Source: Acinetobacter sp. XH1741
GTDB lineage: Bacteria; Pseudomonadota; Gammaproteobacteria; Pseudomonadales; Moraxellaceae
NCBI RefSeq assembly: GCF_041021895.1
Contig: NZ_CP157428.1
Location: forward strand, 868,001-932,000
Length of the DNA: 64,000 nt
Reading direction: 5' to 3'
The position numbers were made by a program, and so were the translations under genes. This document shows, one piece after another, positions 26,020 through 35,733 of this stretch (the stretch's first letter is position 1; every line of letters begins with the position of its first letter). The notes under the pieces were generated by a model, which was not told the DNA's origin, did not search any database, and was given only the letters and a program-made list of their open reading frames with translations.

Positions 26020-28719
26020 ATGACGGACAAGTCGATTAAAGAGTTAGCTCTCAGTGTAGGACGTCCTGTTGAGAAGCTCCTAGAACAGGCTCGTGAAGCA
26101 GGTTTGCCTCAACGTACAGCAGACGACATTATTACCACTGAACAACAGGACACTTTAGTCAATCATTTGAAGAAAGTGCATGGTCAGGAAAGTGGTAACA
26201 CAGGAAAAATTGCGTTGAAACGTAAAACAACCAGTACCGCTAAAGTTGCAAGTACTTCAGGTAAAGCAAAAACAATTAACGTAGAAGTACGTAAAAAACA
26301 GGTTTTTGCTAAGCCAAACCCAGAACAAATTGCAGCAGAAGCTAAAGCACGCGCAGAAGCAGACGCTAAAACACGTGCAGATCAACAAGCGCGTGAAACT
26401 GCAGAGCAAAAAGCGCGTCTTCAAACAGAGCAAAAAGCAAAAGCAACTTTAGATGCAATGCGTGCTGCTCATCAACAAGATAGCGCTGCACAGTCAGCTC
26501 CTAAAGCTGCTGTTGTAGTGAAAAAACGTGGTGGTGGTACAGTAAAACCTGCACCAAAACCAGCAGAAACATTAGAGCAAAAGAAAGCGCGTGAAGCACA
26601 AACAGCTCAGTTAAAAGCAACTGAAGAAGCTGCGCGTCGTAAAGCGGCTGAAGAAGCTCAGCAACGTACACTTGAACAAATGCGCAAAATGGCGTCTAAG
26701 TATTCAAATGACGATGCTACTACCACAATTCGTGTGATTGATGATTCTCCACTAGCGTCTGGTCTTGTTGGCCAAGCTTATGAAGATTCATTTAAGCAAG
26801 AAGACCGTGAAATTAAACGCGGTGGCGCAACTACTAACCCACGTGCGGGTAAGAAAGGTGGTCGTCGTGGTCAAGAAGAGCAAAGCTTTGTTAACCATAA
26901 CAAACGTGGTTTAAAATCAAGCCAAGCAAACAAACATGGTTTTGAAAAGCCAGTTAAAAAGCAAGTTTATGATGTAGAAATCGGTTCAAGTATTGTTGTT
27001 GCCGATCTTGCTCAGAAAATGGCGATTAAAGTACGTGAAGTTATCAAAACACTTATGAAAATGGGTGAGTTGGTTAATCAAGATCAAGCGATTGATCAAG
27101 ATACAGCAGCACTTGTTGTAGAAGAAATGGGCCACAACCCAGTTTTAGTTTCTGATACACAAGCGGAAGATAACTTGCTTGAAGCGGCTGAAGAAGCACG
27201 TGGTGAGCAAACAACTCGTCCGCCAGTAGTTACCATTATGGGTCACGTTGACCATGGTAAAACATCATTGCTTGACCGTATCCGTCGTTCGAAAGTGGCG
27301 GCTGGTGAAGCAGGTGGTATTACCCAGCATATTGGTGCATATCACGTTGAAACAGACAAAGGAATTATTACATTCCTTGATACACCAGGACATGCAGCAT
27401 TTACTTCAATGCGTGCGCGTGGTGCTAAAGCAACGGATATCGTTGTATTGGTTGTTGCAGCAGATGACGGTGTAATGCCACAAACTGCAGAAGCAATTGA
27501 CCATGCACGTGCAGCAGGTACTCCAATTATTGTTGCAATCAACAAAATGGATAAAGAATCTGCTGATCCAGACCGTGTGTTAAATGAATTAACAACGAAA
27601 CAAATCGTTCCAGAAGAATGGGGCGGTGATGTTCCGATTGCTAAAGTTTCTGCACACAGCGGACAAGGTATTGATGAACTCCTTGATTTAATTCTTATTC
27701 AATCAGAATTGATGGAATTAAAAGCATCTGCTGAAGGTGCTGCGCAAGGTGTTGTTATTGAAGCACGTGTTGATAAAGGCCGTGGTGCAGTAACTTCTAT
27801 TCTTGTTCAAAACGGTACATTAAATATTGGTGACCTTGTTCTTGCAGGTTCATCGTATGGCCGTGTTCGTGCAATGTCTGATGAAAACGGTAAGCCGATT
27901 AAATCAGCAGGACCATCTATTCCAGTAGAAATTTTGGGTCTACCAGAAGCTCCAATGGCTGGTGATGAAGTTCTTGTTGTAAATGACGAGAAGAAAGCAC
28001 GTGAAGTTGCCGATGCTCGTGCTGACCGTGAGCGTCAAAAACGTATTGATCGTCAAAGCGCAATGCGTCTTGAAAACATCATGTCGTCAATGGGTAAAAA
28101 AGATGTTCCTACAGTGAACGTTGTTTTAAAAACAGACGTACGTGGTACTTTAGAAGCATTGAATGCAGCTTTATATGAACTATCTACTGATGAAGTAAAA
28201 GTTCGTGTAATTAGTTCTGGTGTTGGTGCGATTACTGAGTCTGACGTAATTCTTGCTGAATCTTCAGAAGCTGTATTGTTAGGCTTTAACGTTCGTGCAG
28301 ATACTACTGCTCGTCAACGTAGTGACCAAGACGGTATCGATATTCGTTACTACAGCATCATCTATGAGTTGATTGATGATGTGAAAGATGCGATGAGTGG
28401 TAAACTTGCTCCTGAACATCGTGAAACAATCTTGGGTGTTGCTGAAGTACGTGAAGTATTCCACTCAAGTAAGTTTGGTGCAGCAGCAGGCTGTATGGTG
28501 CTTGAAGGTACATTGCATCGTAATAAACCGATTCGCGTATTACGTGATGACGTGGTTGTATTCCAAGGTGAGCTTGAGTCTCTTCGTCGCTATAAAGACG
28601 TGGTTGAAGAAGTTCGTGCCGGTATGGAATGTGGTCTTGCGGTGAAAGGTTATAAAGACATCAAAGTAAACGATAAGATCGAAGTCTATGATGTTCAATT
28701 GATTAAACGGAGTCTTTAA
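26020..28719 (+). CDS. infB: Translation initiation factor IF-2
   Basis: This initiator-tRNA-binding GTPase has 899 residues. An IF2_N domain (1-50) is followed by a charged Ala/Lys/Gln-rich linker (about 80-270) and a second IF2_N-like domain (about 318-370). The GTPase core has G1 GHVDHGKT at about 408-415, G3 DTPGH and G4 NKMD. Domains II-IV end with [10 protein letters not shown]. It starts 10 nt after the nusA stop with an AGGAGATG ribosome-binding site. rbfA overlaps its stop by one base (TAATG). Confidence 0.97.
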   Translation: MTDKSIKELALSVGRPVEKLLEQAREAGLPQRTADDIITTEQQDTLVNHLKKVHGQESGNTGKIALKRKTTSTAKVASTSGKAKTINVEVRKKQVFAKPNPEQIAAEAKARAEADAKTRADQQARETAEQKARLQTEQKAKATLDAMRAAHQQDSAAQSAPKAAVVVKKRGGGTVKPAPKPAETLEQKKAREAQTAQLKATEEAARRKAAEEAQQRTLEQMRKMASKYSNDDATTTIRVIDDSPLASGLVGQAYEDSFKQEDREIKRGGATTNPRAGKKGGRRGQEEQSFVNHNKRGLKSSQANKHGFEKPVKKQVYDVEIGSSIVVADLAQKMAIKVREVIKTLMKMGELVNQDQAIDQDTAALVVEEMGHNPVLVSDTQAEDNLLEAAEEARGEQTTRPPVVTIMGHVDHGKTSLLDRIRRSKVAAGEAGGITQHIGAYHVETDKGIITFLDTPGHAAFTSMRARGAKATDIVVLVVAADDGVMPQTAEAIDHARAAGTPIIVAINKMDKESADPDRVLNELTTKQIVPEEWGGDVPIAKVSAHSGQGIDELLDLILIQSELMELKASAEGAAQGVVIEARVDKGRGAVTSILVQNGTLNIGDLVLAGSSYGRVRAMSDENGKPIKSAGPSIPVEILGLPEAPMAGDEVLVVNDEKKAREVADARADRERQKRIDRQSAMRLENIMSSMGKKDVPTVNVVLKTDVRGTLEALNAALYELSTDEVKVRVISSGVGAITESDVILAESSEAVLLGFNVRADTTARQRSDQDGIDIRYYSIIYELIDDVKDAMSGKLAPEHRETILGVAEVREVFHSSKFGAAAGCMVLEGTLHRNKPIRVLRDDVVVFQGELESLRRYKDVVEEVRAGMECGLAVKGYKDIKVNDKIEVYDVQLIKRSL

Positions 28720-29120
28720 TGGCGGGTAGCCAACGCTTAAAGCGCATGGCGGATTCAGTGCAACGTGAGTTGTCTGAGCTGATCCGTCAGGAGCTTAAAG
28801 ATCCTCGCTTAGGTGGTCTAGTGACCATCTCTGCGGTGAAAGTCAGTGCAGATATGGGTTATGCTGAAGTTTATGTCACTGTTATGGGACGTGAGCTTGG
28901 CGATGAACAAAGTGAAGTCGCGAATAAAGAAACTTTAGAAGTGTTAAATAAAGCTTCTGGTTTCTTGCGTCATGAACTAAGTCGCCGTATCAAGACTCGT
29001 ATTACGCCTCGCTTACGTTTCCATTACGATAAAACGAATGCATATGGTAACTATATGTTCGGTCTAATCGAAAAAGCGGTACAAGATTTACCGGAACGTA
29101 AGACAGATGACGAAGAGTAA
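28719..29120 (+). CDS. rbfA: 30S ribosome-binding factor RbfA
   Basis: This 133-residue KH-fold factor helps 16S 5' maturation and cold adaptation. Features are QRLKRMADSVQRELSELI, KDPRLGGLVTISAVKVSADMGYAEVYV, and FLRHELSRRIKTRITPRLRFHYD. Its ATG uses the last base of the infB stop. A terminator at 29135 ends the operon here. In most gammaproteobacteria truB would follow; it does not. Confidence 0.96.
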   Translation: MAGSQRLKRMADSVQRELSELIRQELKDPRLGGLVTISAVKVSADMGYAEVYVTVMGRELGDEQSEVANKETLEVLNKASGFLRHELSRRIKTRITPRLRFHYDKTNAYGNYMFGLIEKAVQDLPERKTDDEE

Positions 29121-29134
29121 GTAGAACTCAAAAT

Positions 29135-29162
29135 AAAAAAGCCACCTCGGGGTGGCTTTTTT
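29135..29162. terminator. Bidirectional terminator between rbfA and the Mrp operon
   Basis: AAAAAAGCCACC and GGTGGCTTTTTT pair around TCGG. It ends both convergent operons. Confidence 0.92.
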
Positions 29163-29175
29163 ATTGGCTCAATTT

Positions 29176-29580
29176 TTATTCTTTAGGAGGTTCCATAGGT
29201 GGCTTGTTTTGTGAAAAGCGTTGACCAATTTTGTAACGATCCCAAGGGAGTGGGCGTTCGATTGCCTCAGGTACTTCACCACTGAGTGAGCGTAAACGTA
29301 GATGTAGCGCTGCTTGCGCAATTAAATTGGCTGAAACAGGAGCGGTAATGAAAGCTAAAAGCGTAATCAGTAACTCAGCAAAACCAAAGCGACCTTGAAA
29401 GGCAAAAAAGATCATTGAAGCGATTAAAAAGCTACCTAGACCTAACGTACTTGATTTGGTGGGTGCATGTAAACGCATGAATAAATCGGGTAGGCGTACC
29501 ATTCCGATCGATCCAACCAACATAAAGAACGCACCAAAAACCAGAAAGATCGAAACAATAATTTCCATTGTAAATTGCAT
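29176..29580 (-). CDS. mrpG: Na+/H+ antiporter subunit G (MrpG/MnhG/PhaG)
   Basis: This 134-residue protein has three membrane helices (about 8-28, 42-62, 66-88). It matches the MnhG/PhaG family, with GSIGMVRLPDLFMRLHAPTKSSTLGLG. It is the last gene of the multisubunit Mrp antiporter operon. The hydrophilic Pro/Glu tail is cytoplasmic. The start lies 12 nt after the mrpF stop, with GGGAGGTC as ribosome-binding site. Confidence 0.9.
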   Translation of the reverse strand: MQFTMEIIVSIFLVFGAFFMLVGSIGMVRLPDLFMRLHAPTKSSTLGLGSFLIASMIFFAFQGRFGFAELLITLLAFITAPVSANLIAQAALHLRLRSLSGEVPEAIERPLPWDRYKIGQRFSQNKPPMEPPKE

Positions 29581-29592
29581 TTTGACCTCCCT

Positions 29593-29868
29593 TTAATCGA
29601 TCACATGACCAGTTGTGAAATAACGTGCTAAAGCAGCTGTTGAAACAAACCCTAACATGGCAACCAATAAAGCTCCCTCAAATAAAGAAGTGGTTGTCCA
29701 GTAAATACCTAACACAATAATCAGACAGGTTGCATTTAAAAAGAGGGTATCAAGCGCTAAAAGACGATCTACAATTGATGGGCCCATCACCATTCGAAAC
29801 AAGCAAAGTAGCATAGAGATAGTGATTGCAATCAAACTAATGCCAAGAGCATAAGGTAGGATAGTCAT
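29593..29868 (-). CDS. mrpF: Na+/H+ antiporter subunit F (MrpF/MnhF/PhaF)
   Basis: This 91-residue protein has three membrane helices and the family stretch GPSIVDRLLALDTLFLN. It is a small membrane subunit of the Mrp complex, required for activity. Its ATG overlaps the mrpE stop (ATGA). Confidence 0.9.
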   Translation of the reverse strand: MTILPYALGISLIAITISMLLCLFRMVMGPSIVDRLLALDTLFLNATCLIIVLGIYWTTTSLFEGALLVAMLGFVSTAALARYFTTGHVID

Positions 29869-30392
29869 ATGTTGTCCTCCGATTTGCTTTTAACATCAAA
29901 AATTTCCATGAGAGGGGCCTCATAGCGTTGTTTGATGTCTTGCACATCACTTTCAGTATTTTCTGTGCTAAGTGAGTGCACCAAGATGTCACCACGCTCT
30001 TGATCAATACCAGCAGACACCGTGCCAGGCGTAGTGGTAATGATCATTGCCAGTAATGAATTGACTTGTTCATGCTCAGTTTCTAATGGAACACGGTACC
30101 ATTTGGGATGTAATTTTTTAGGTGAACCTAATACCAGTTTAGCAACCCGAAAATTGGAAACAATAATGTCCCACAGTACAACAAAACACAGTTTTACTGC
30201 GGGTTTCCAATGGATATGTGGTGTTCGGGTAATAAAAGGTCGCACTAAACGTGGAATCACAAGACCCAAGATTACCGCCATAAGTAGGTCACTTGCATCG
30301 AGGCTATGCGAAAGCATTAACCAGAAGATAATAATTAAAAAAGAAACAAATGGATGTGGGAACCAACGTTCAAGCAATTTAGATAGCTGCAT
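29865..30392 (-). CDS. mrpE: Na+/H+ antiporter subunit E (MrpE/MnhE/PhaE)
   Basis: This 175-residue protein has two or three N-terminal membrane helices. Family motifs include SLDASDLLMAVILGLVIPRL and the MIITTTPGTVSAGID segment near 115-130, followed by LVHSLSTE. The tail is acidic. It begins 2 nt after mrpD and overlaps mrpF. Confidence 0.9.
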   Translation of the reverse strand: MQLSKLLERWFPHPFVSFLIIIFWLMLSHSLDASDLLMAVILGLVIPRLVRPFITRTPHIHWKPAVKLCFVVLWDIIVSNFRVAKLVLGSPKKLHPKWYRVPLETEHEQVNSLLAMIITTTPGTVSAGIDQERGDILVHSLSTENTESDVQDIKQRYEAPLMEIFDVKSKSEDNI

Positions 30393-30394
30393 TG

Positions 30395-32206
30395 TTATGG
30401 CTCCATAGGTTTCAGTTGACTTTCATCAGCAATAGTCGGCGTTAGCATTTTTTCTTGCTGCTCAATTTGGCGGTGCTTATATTCAGAAATATGTTCACCG
30501 TTGAAAGTATCTTTTGAAATAATGTCAGGAACAAGATACGCATTATGATCTTCCACTTCTCCACCATATTTTGTTTCTGGTAAATAAGTTGGGTCATAAG
30601 GCTGCACACTAATAACTTCGCTATTTCGATCAGTTTTAAGAATAGACTGCTGATAGAGCTCATGATTTTGAATTTGCTGCGCGGTGCTCGTGGTGTACTG
30701 GAGTACCGGTGAAGCAAACACTACATAAGCAACTAACCCCGCAAGCAGGATATAAATCGCTTGGTCATTACGCGCTGGTGCTCGTTCAGGTAAGGCACGA
30801 TAAATAATATAAGCTGGATTTATTGGATCTTCTTCGGGCGCTGACGCACGCCAGAATAGAATAAAGCCGACACGTGTTAACGCAATAATACTTAATAGGC
30901 TGACCACAAGCACAATACCAATCACCCAGCCTTGATATGCAGTTTCAACAGTCGCTTGTAAAATAAATACTTTCCCAAAGAAACCACTAAAAGGTGGTAA
31001 ACCTGCAAGCATCATGGCAATCAGGAAATAGGTCAGCATGGCTGCTTTTTGTTGTTTAATTCTTGGGGCGATTTTTAAATGATCTTTAATAGCGCCTCGT
31101 TGTGACGTCATCCAGCCACAGAACAGGTAAAATGCTGCACCAACTATTGTACTGTGTACTAAATAGAATAAGGCACCTGACCACGCTTGTGTATTTGACA
31201 TTGCAATTGCAGTCAATAACGTACCAATTGAGGAAAGGATCATGAAGCCAACAAAACGTCTAAGGCGATCTGCTCCAATTGCCCCAATCACACCATATAA
31301 AGAAGTCACTAAACCAATTGGAAGTAACCAGCCTTTAAAGATTTCTTGACTAAGCACATCATTAAATACAGTTCCATTGACACGTAAAATGGCATACACA
31401 CCCACTTTGGTCATAATGGTAAAAATTGCTGCGACTGGCGTACTTGCAACGGCGTAGGTTTTTGGTAGCCAAAAGCCAACTGGTAACATCGCTGCCTTAA
31501 TGCCAAATACGACAAATAAGAGTAAGGCACCAGCGACTGCTAATTTGTGTTGATCTGCATCTAAAGCAGGTAAAAGGCGTGAAACGTCAGCCATATTTAA
31601 ACTGCCTACACTGCCATAAATCATACCCAGACCAATTAAGAAGAGGGCAGAGGCAAGTAGGTTAATAATCACATAGTGTACGCCAAGCTGAAATCGTGGT
31701 TTTCCTTGTCCATGTAGCAGTAGGACATACGATGCCATGAGCAAGATTTCAAAGAAAACGAATAAGTTAAATAAGTCGCCTGTCAGAAATGCTCCACATA
31801 ACCCCATTAATAGAAAATGGAATATTGCGTGAAAATAACGTCCGCGAGTATCCCAATTTTCACTCGCATACCATAAAACTGGAACAGCTAATGCATAGGT
31901 TAAAACCAGCATAAAAGCGGAAAGTCGGTCTAATACCAGCACAATACCAAAAGGTGCAGACCATTCACTGAGCTGATAAACCGTAATCTGGCCAGTATTT
32001 GCAACAATAAGGTAACTCACAGCCGTGATTAAACCTGCAATTGCTGAAACCAGACTAATACCGCGGCGCCAAGGTTGTCGCCAATCTTCTTTTAATGCTC
32101 CAGCTCCCGGATTACCTAAAAGTAATAAGATAAAACCCGTAAAGGCTGGAATGAGGATGCTAAAAATGGGTGTATTTGTTTGCCAAAAAGATAAAAAATC
32201 AAACAT
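30395..32206 (-). CDS. mrpD: Na+/H+ antiporter subunit D (MrpD/MnhD/PhaD)
   Basis: This is a NuoN/NuoL-like proton-translocating subunit of 603 residues with about 14 helices. It includes the conserved FFEILLMASYVLLLHG region and KAAMLPVGFWLPKTYAVASTP with the loop lysine. A long hydrophilic C-terminal tail (about 500-603) is larger than usual. I take ATG 32206, which overlaps the mrpC stop by one base (TGATG); the codon before is GTG. Both MrpA and MrpD are expected to carry ion channels. Confidence 0.92.
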   Translation of the reverse strand: MFDFLSFWQTNTPIFSILIPAFTGFILLLLGNPGAGALKEDWRQPWRRGISLVSAIAGLITAVSYLIVANTGQITVYQLSEWSAPFGIVLVLDRLSAFMLVLTYALAVPVLWYASENWDTRGRYFHAIFHFLLMGLCGAFLTGDLFNLFVFFEILLMASYVLLLHGQGKPRFQLGVHYVIINLLASALFLIGLGMIYGSVGSLNMADVSRLLPALDADQHKLAVAGALLLFVVFGIKAAMLPVGFWLPKTYAVASTPVAAIFTIMTKVGVYAILRVNGTVFNDVLSQEIFKGWLLPIGLVTSLYGVIGAIGADRLRRFVGFMILSSIGTLLTAIAMSNTQAWSGALFYLVHSTIVGAAFYLFCGWMTSQRGAIKDHLKIAPRIKQQKAAMLTYFLIAMMLAGLPPFSGFFGKVFILQATVETAYQGWVIGIVLVVSLLSIIALTRVGFILFWRASAPEEDPINPAYIIYRALPERAPARNDQAIYILLAGLVAYVVFASPVLQYTTSTAQQIQNHELYQQSILKTDRNSEVISVQPYDPTYLPETKYGGEVEDHNAYLVPDIISKDTFNGEHISEYKHRQIEQQEKMLTPTIADESQLKPMEP

Positions 32207-32574
32207 CACGGCTCATCCTCACGTGGGTCGTATGTTGGAGAAACATCTTCTTTAGCATCAACATGATCACTACCTGACTCATAACGGCTGCGTAATGCCA
32301 ATTGAACAATAAAGGCTGTAGTCGCGAAACCGATCACGATTGCTGTTAAAACAAGTGCTTGTGGAAGTGGATCAGTAATATTAGTCGTTTCGGTTAAGAT
32401 GGCTGGTGAGTTGACTTGCAAACGCCCCATCGCAAACAAAAATAAGTTAACTGCATAACCCAGCACGGCCAATCCAAGTACAACAGGGAAGGTACGCGCA
32501 CGTAAAATCAGATAAATGCCTGTAGCAGCAAGTAGCCCAATAGCAGAGGCGAGTAAGAATTCTAAACTGATCAT
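32206..32574 (-). CDS. mrpC: Na+/H+ antiporter subunit C (MrpC/MnhC/PhaC)
   Basis: This NuoK-like subunit has 122 residues and three membrane helices. It holds the family segment ADPLPQALVLTAIVIGFATTA in slightly altered form (TDPLPQALVLTAIVIG). The C-terminal tail is acidic. It overlaps mrpA by 4 nt and mrpD by 1 nt, so A-C-D are translationally coupled. Confidence 0.92.
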   Translation of the reverse strand: MISLEFLLASAIGLLAATGIYLILRARTFPVVLGLAVLGYAVNLFLFAMGRLQVNSPAILTETTNITDPLPQALVLTAIVIGFATTAFIVQLALRSRYESGSDHVDAKEDVSPTYDPREDEP

Positions 32575-35420
32575 GATGATTCCTCCCCATGAAGTACAGG
32601 GCCAGACATACTTGAGTGGCGGGAGTCCCCTAATACAGAGATGAGTAGCATGGTGGCTCCCACGACTGTGATATATACACCCAAGTCAAAACTTGCTGCC
32701 GAAGCCAAATGTAGTTTGCCTAAAACAGGTAATTCGACATAAACATGTGCACTGGTCAGAAATGGACGTGCCCAGAACCATGCTGCAATCCCTGTAAGAC
32801 CTGCAATCGTTAATCCTGAACCAATCCAGACTTCATAAAGTCGACCAGATTGTGCCTTTAACATGTATTCAGTTTGATCTTGTCCTAAGGCAATGTACTG
32901 AATAATCAGGGCCATTGAGGTAATCAGACCTGCAATGAAGCCACCGCCCGGATAATTGTGTCCGCGCATAAAGATATAGACACTCACCACAAGTGCTAAA
33001 GGCAACACCCACGAAGCTGTAATACGGAACATCAGTGGAGACGGATTGAAGCGGTAGGTGAGGCCTTGAGTCATGGTGGTACCATGTACTCGCATGCCAT
33101 CCATTAAGCAGAGTGCACCAATTGCAGCAATTCCTAGTACAGTGATTTCACCGAAGGTATCGAAGCCACGGAAGTCAACCAAAATCACATTTACAATGTT
33201 TGAGCCACCACCAAGAGGCAATGCTTGCTGAGCAAAGAACCATGAAATTGAATTGTGATCACGAGTTAAAATGAGCCATGCAATCCAGCCAATACCTAAG
33301 CCACCAATAATTGCTAGTGCGGCATCTCTTAAACGTCTAGAGCGACTAGATTCATAAGGGGTAAGCTGTGGCAGTAAAGATAAGCTCATCAACAAAAGTA
33401 CGGTAGTAACTACATCTACTGTAATTTGTGTTAGTGCTAAGTCAGGTGCCGACATAGTGACAAAGACCATAGTAACGACAAGGCCAATTGCACCGCTAAT
33501 AAGGACTGCCTTGATGCGTTCATGGTGAAACCAAAGCATCATCCAGCAACCTGAAAATAATGTCAGCCAAAGAACAACCGCAATCCATGGTGCATGAGTG
33601 AGTTCACGTGTACCTGTGGTGAGACCTTGGTTGAGTAAAGGCATCGTGACCATAATGACGCTAAAAGCAATCATTAAGAACAAGTAGCTTTGTAATGAGC
33701 CGTTCTCGGTTTTTTGTTTGATTTTACGGCTCGTTAATAGTAAATGCTTTAAAAACAAATCAAATAAAATGCGACCTTGTAAGCGCCCCAGTCTTGGGTC
33801 AAGGTCAATCTTACGAATCATGCCATCTTTTGCTAAAGCAAAGTAGAAAAGCGTACCGCCAACCAAAGCAATAATACTCATGACTAATGGCGCATTAAAA
33901 CCGTGCCAGATTGCAAGATGAGTTCCTGCAAAATCAGGCTGCATAAGACTTGCACGTGTCACACTGTTGACTAAAGGTTCAACCAATAGAGAAGGGAGAA
34001 TACCCACTAAAATACACAGTGTCGCAAGTAGTATGGCTGGTGCACGCATGCCTAGAGGTGGTTCATGTGCATTTTTATTTGGAACTTGTTTACCTACAGG
34101 GCCATCAAAAAATACGCCGTGTACTAAACGAATTGAATAACTGACCGCAAAAATACCTGCGAGGGTTGCAATAATACTTGCAAAGATAACTGTTGAACCT
34201 GAAAGATTTGCCAATAGCTCGGTAAAGAACATTTCTTTAGAAATAAAGCCGTTGGTCAGTGGAACACCCGCCATTGATGCTGCGGTAATCATAGTGAGCG
34301 TTGCAGTAAAAGGTAATAACTGCCAGACCCCGCTTAGTTTTCTAAGATCACGTGTCCCTGTTTCATGATCGATAATACCGGCAATCATAAACAGTGCAGC
34401 TTTAAAGGTAGCGTGGTTAATAATATGGAAAATTGCAGCAGCTACAGCTAGAGGTGAACCAATACCTAATAAGCAGACAATTAGACCCAAATGACTAATT
34501 GTAGAGTAAGCCAATAACCCTTTTAAATCTTCTTTAAAAATCGCAAAGCAAGCGGCCATACATAGGGTAAACAAGCCTACGAAGGTAACAATATTGTGAT
34601 AAAGCGCAGCACCAATAAAAATTGGAAGTAAGCGGGCAAGTAAAAAAATCCCGGCTTTTACCATGGTTGCAGAGTGTAAATAGGCTGACACCGGAGTAGG
34701 TGCTGCCATTGCATTGGGTAACCAAAAATGAAACGGAAACTGAGCACTTTTAGTAAAAGCACCAAGTAAAATAAGCAAAAGCATCGGGATGAAAAGATGA
34801 TGACTTTGAATAAGATCTTTCATGCCCACAATGGCATTAATTTCGTAAGTACCAGTGATTTGCCCCAATAAGACAAATCCACCTAGCATGGCAAGTCCAC
34901 CCATTCCTGTAATGGTAAGTGCCATACGCGAACCGCGTTGAGCTGCTTCGTAGTGACTCCAATAACCCACCAATAAAAATGATGAAATACTGGTAAGTTC
35001 CCAAAACACCAATAAAATAATTAAATTATTAGAAAGAGAAATACCCAGCATTGCTGCCATAAACAGCATGAGTAATAAATAGAGTTTACTTAATGAATTT
35101 TTAGGGCCTAAATAATAATAGGCATAAATATAAATGAGTGTACCGATACCGGTAATAAGAAGAGAAAATAATAAACCAAGGGCATCAAGTCTAAAGCTCA
35201 GATTAATACCTAATTGTGGTAACCAATCCCAACTTTGTTGAATGCTTGCACCACCAAGCACAGTTTTAGCTTGAGTCAGTAATAAACCAAAACTGGTTAA
35301 ACTGACTCCGATCGCCCCTAAAGCCGTTACTCCACGTGAAAACCGTTGAAGCAATGAAACAAGGGTGGTGCCTAATATTAACGGTAATAAGATAATTATC
35401 GGTAGCACACTCGTATCCAT
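32571..35420 (-). CDS. mrpA: Na+/H+ antiporter subunit A fused to subunit B (MrpAB)
   Basis: This 949-residue protein has about 21 or more membrane helices. The first 500 residues are NuoL-like (VFWELTSISSFLLVGYW, HSATMVKAGIFLLARLLP). A central MrpA-specific region follows (VVLWLTLFSGCWM...LTQITVDVVTTVLLL). The C-terminal 140 residues form the MrpB domain (RVHGTTMTQGLTYRFNPSPLMFRITASW). Fused A-B subunits define the so-called group 2 Mrp operons. It is the first gene of mrpACDEFG. The complex exchanges Na+ (or K+) for H+ and supports alkali and salt tolerance. Confidence 0.93.
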   Translation of the reverse strand: MDTSVLPIIILLPLILGTTLVSLLQRFSRGVTALGAIGVSLTSFGLLLTQAKTVLGGASIQQSWDWLPQLGINLSFRLDALGLLFSLLITGIGTLIYIYAYYYLGPKNSLSKLYLLLMLFMAAMLGISLSNNLIILLVFWELTSISSFLLVGYWSHYEAAQRGSRMALTITGMGGLAMLGGFVLLGQITGTYEINAIVGMKDLIQSHHLFIPMLLLILLGAFTKSAQFPFHFWLPNAMAAPTPVSAYLHSATMVKAGIFLLARLLPIFIGAALYHNIVTFVGLFTLCMAACFAIFKEDLKGLLAYSTISHLGLIVCLLGIGSPLAVAAAIFHIINHATFKAALFMIAGIIDHETGTRDLRKLSGVWQLLPFTATLTMITAASMAGVPLTNGFISKEMFFTELLANLSGSTVIFASIIATLAGIFAVSYSIRLVHGVFFDGPVGKQVPNKNAHEPPLGMRAPAILLATLCILVGILPSLLVEPLVNSVTRASLMQPDFAGTHLAIWHGFNAPLVMSIIALVGGTLFYFALAKDGMIRKIDLDPRLGRLQGRILFDLFLKHLLLTSRKIKQKTENGSLQSYLFLMIAFSVIMVTMPLLNQGLTTGTRELTHAPWIAVVLWLTLFSGCWMMLWFHHERIKAVLISGAIGLVVTMVFVTMSAPDLALTQITVDVVTTVLLLMSLSLLPQLTPYESSRSRRLRDAALAIIGGLGIGWIAWLILTRDHNSISWFFAQQALPLGGGSNIVNVILVDFRGFDTFGEITVLGIAAIGALCLMDGMRVHGTTMTQGLTYRFNPSPLMFRITASWVLPLALVVSVYIFMRGHNYPGGGFIAGLITSMALIIQYIALGQDQTEYMLKAQSGRLYEVWIGSGLTIAGLTGIAAWFWARPFLTSAHVYVELPVLGKLHLASAASFDLGVYITVVGATMLLISVLGDSRHSSMSGPVLHGEESS

Positions 35421-35733
35421 ATATAATTTAGACCGAAGCCTAAAGGTGAAATTTTCATTTCAGAATAGATAGGAATTCAAAGAGATTTCCAAAGCTTATA
35501 TTCTGAAAACCCGACCAAAATAGAAAAGTAAAGCGAGAAACAAGTTATATTGCACAACTTGAATAATAAAAACGCAAAATGAAATTTATTGTACACTAAA
35601 AAATCATTAAAAATCTGATGTTATTACATGCGGTAACAACATCTAGTGATTTTTCAGCTCAAAAATCAGATTTCATCGTATATTTAGCGAATTCGGTTTT
35701 ATTATAGAAATTGAGCTAAATGGATCATAAATT
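35421..35733. terminator. Gap with long hairpin upstream of mrpA
   Basis: This 313-bp stretch has no gene. A hairpin at 35617-35643 (GATGTTATTAC / GTAACAACATC, one G-U) is extended by outer arms AAAAATCA and TGATTTTT. On the minus strand T-rich sequence follows, so it probably terminates the ATPase-helicase transcript and separates it from mrpA. The mrpA promoter should lie in the left third of the gap (about 35425-35560); I see no clear hexamers. Confidence 0.5.
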
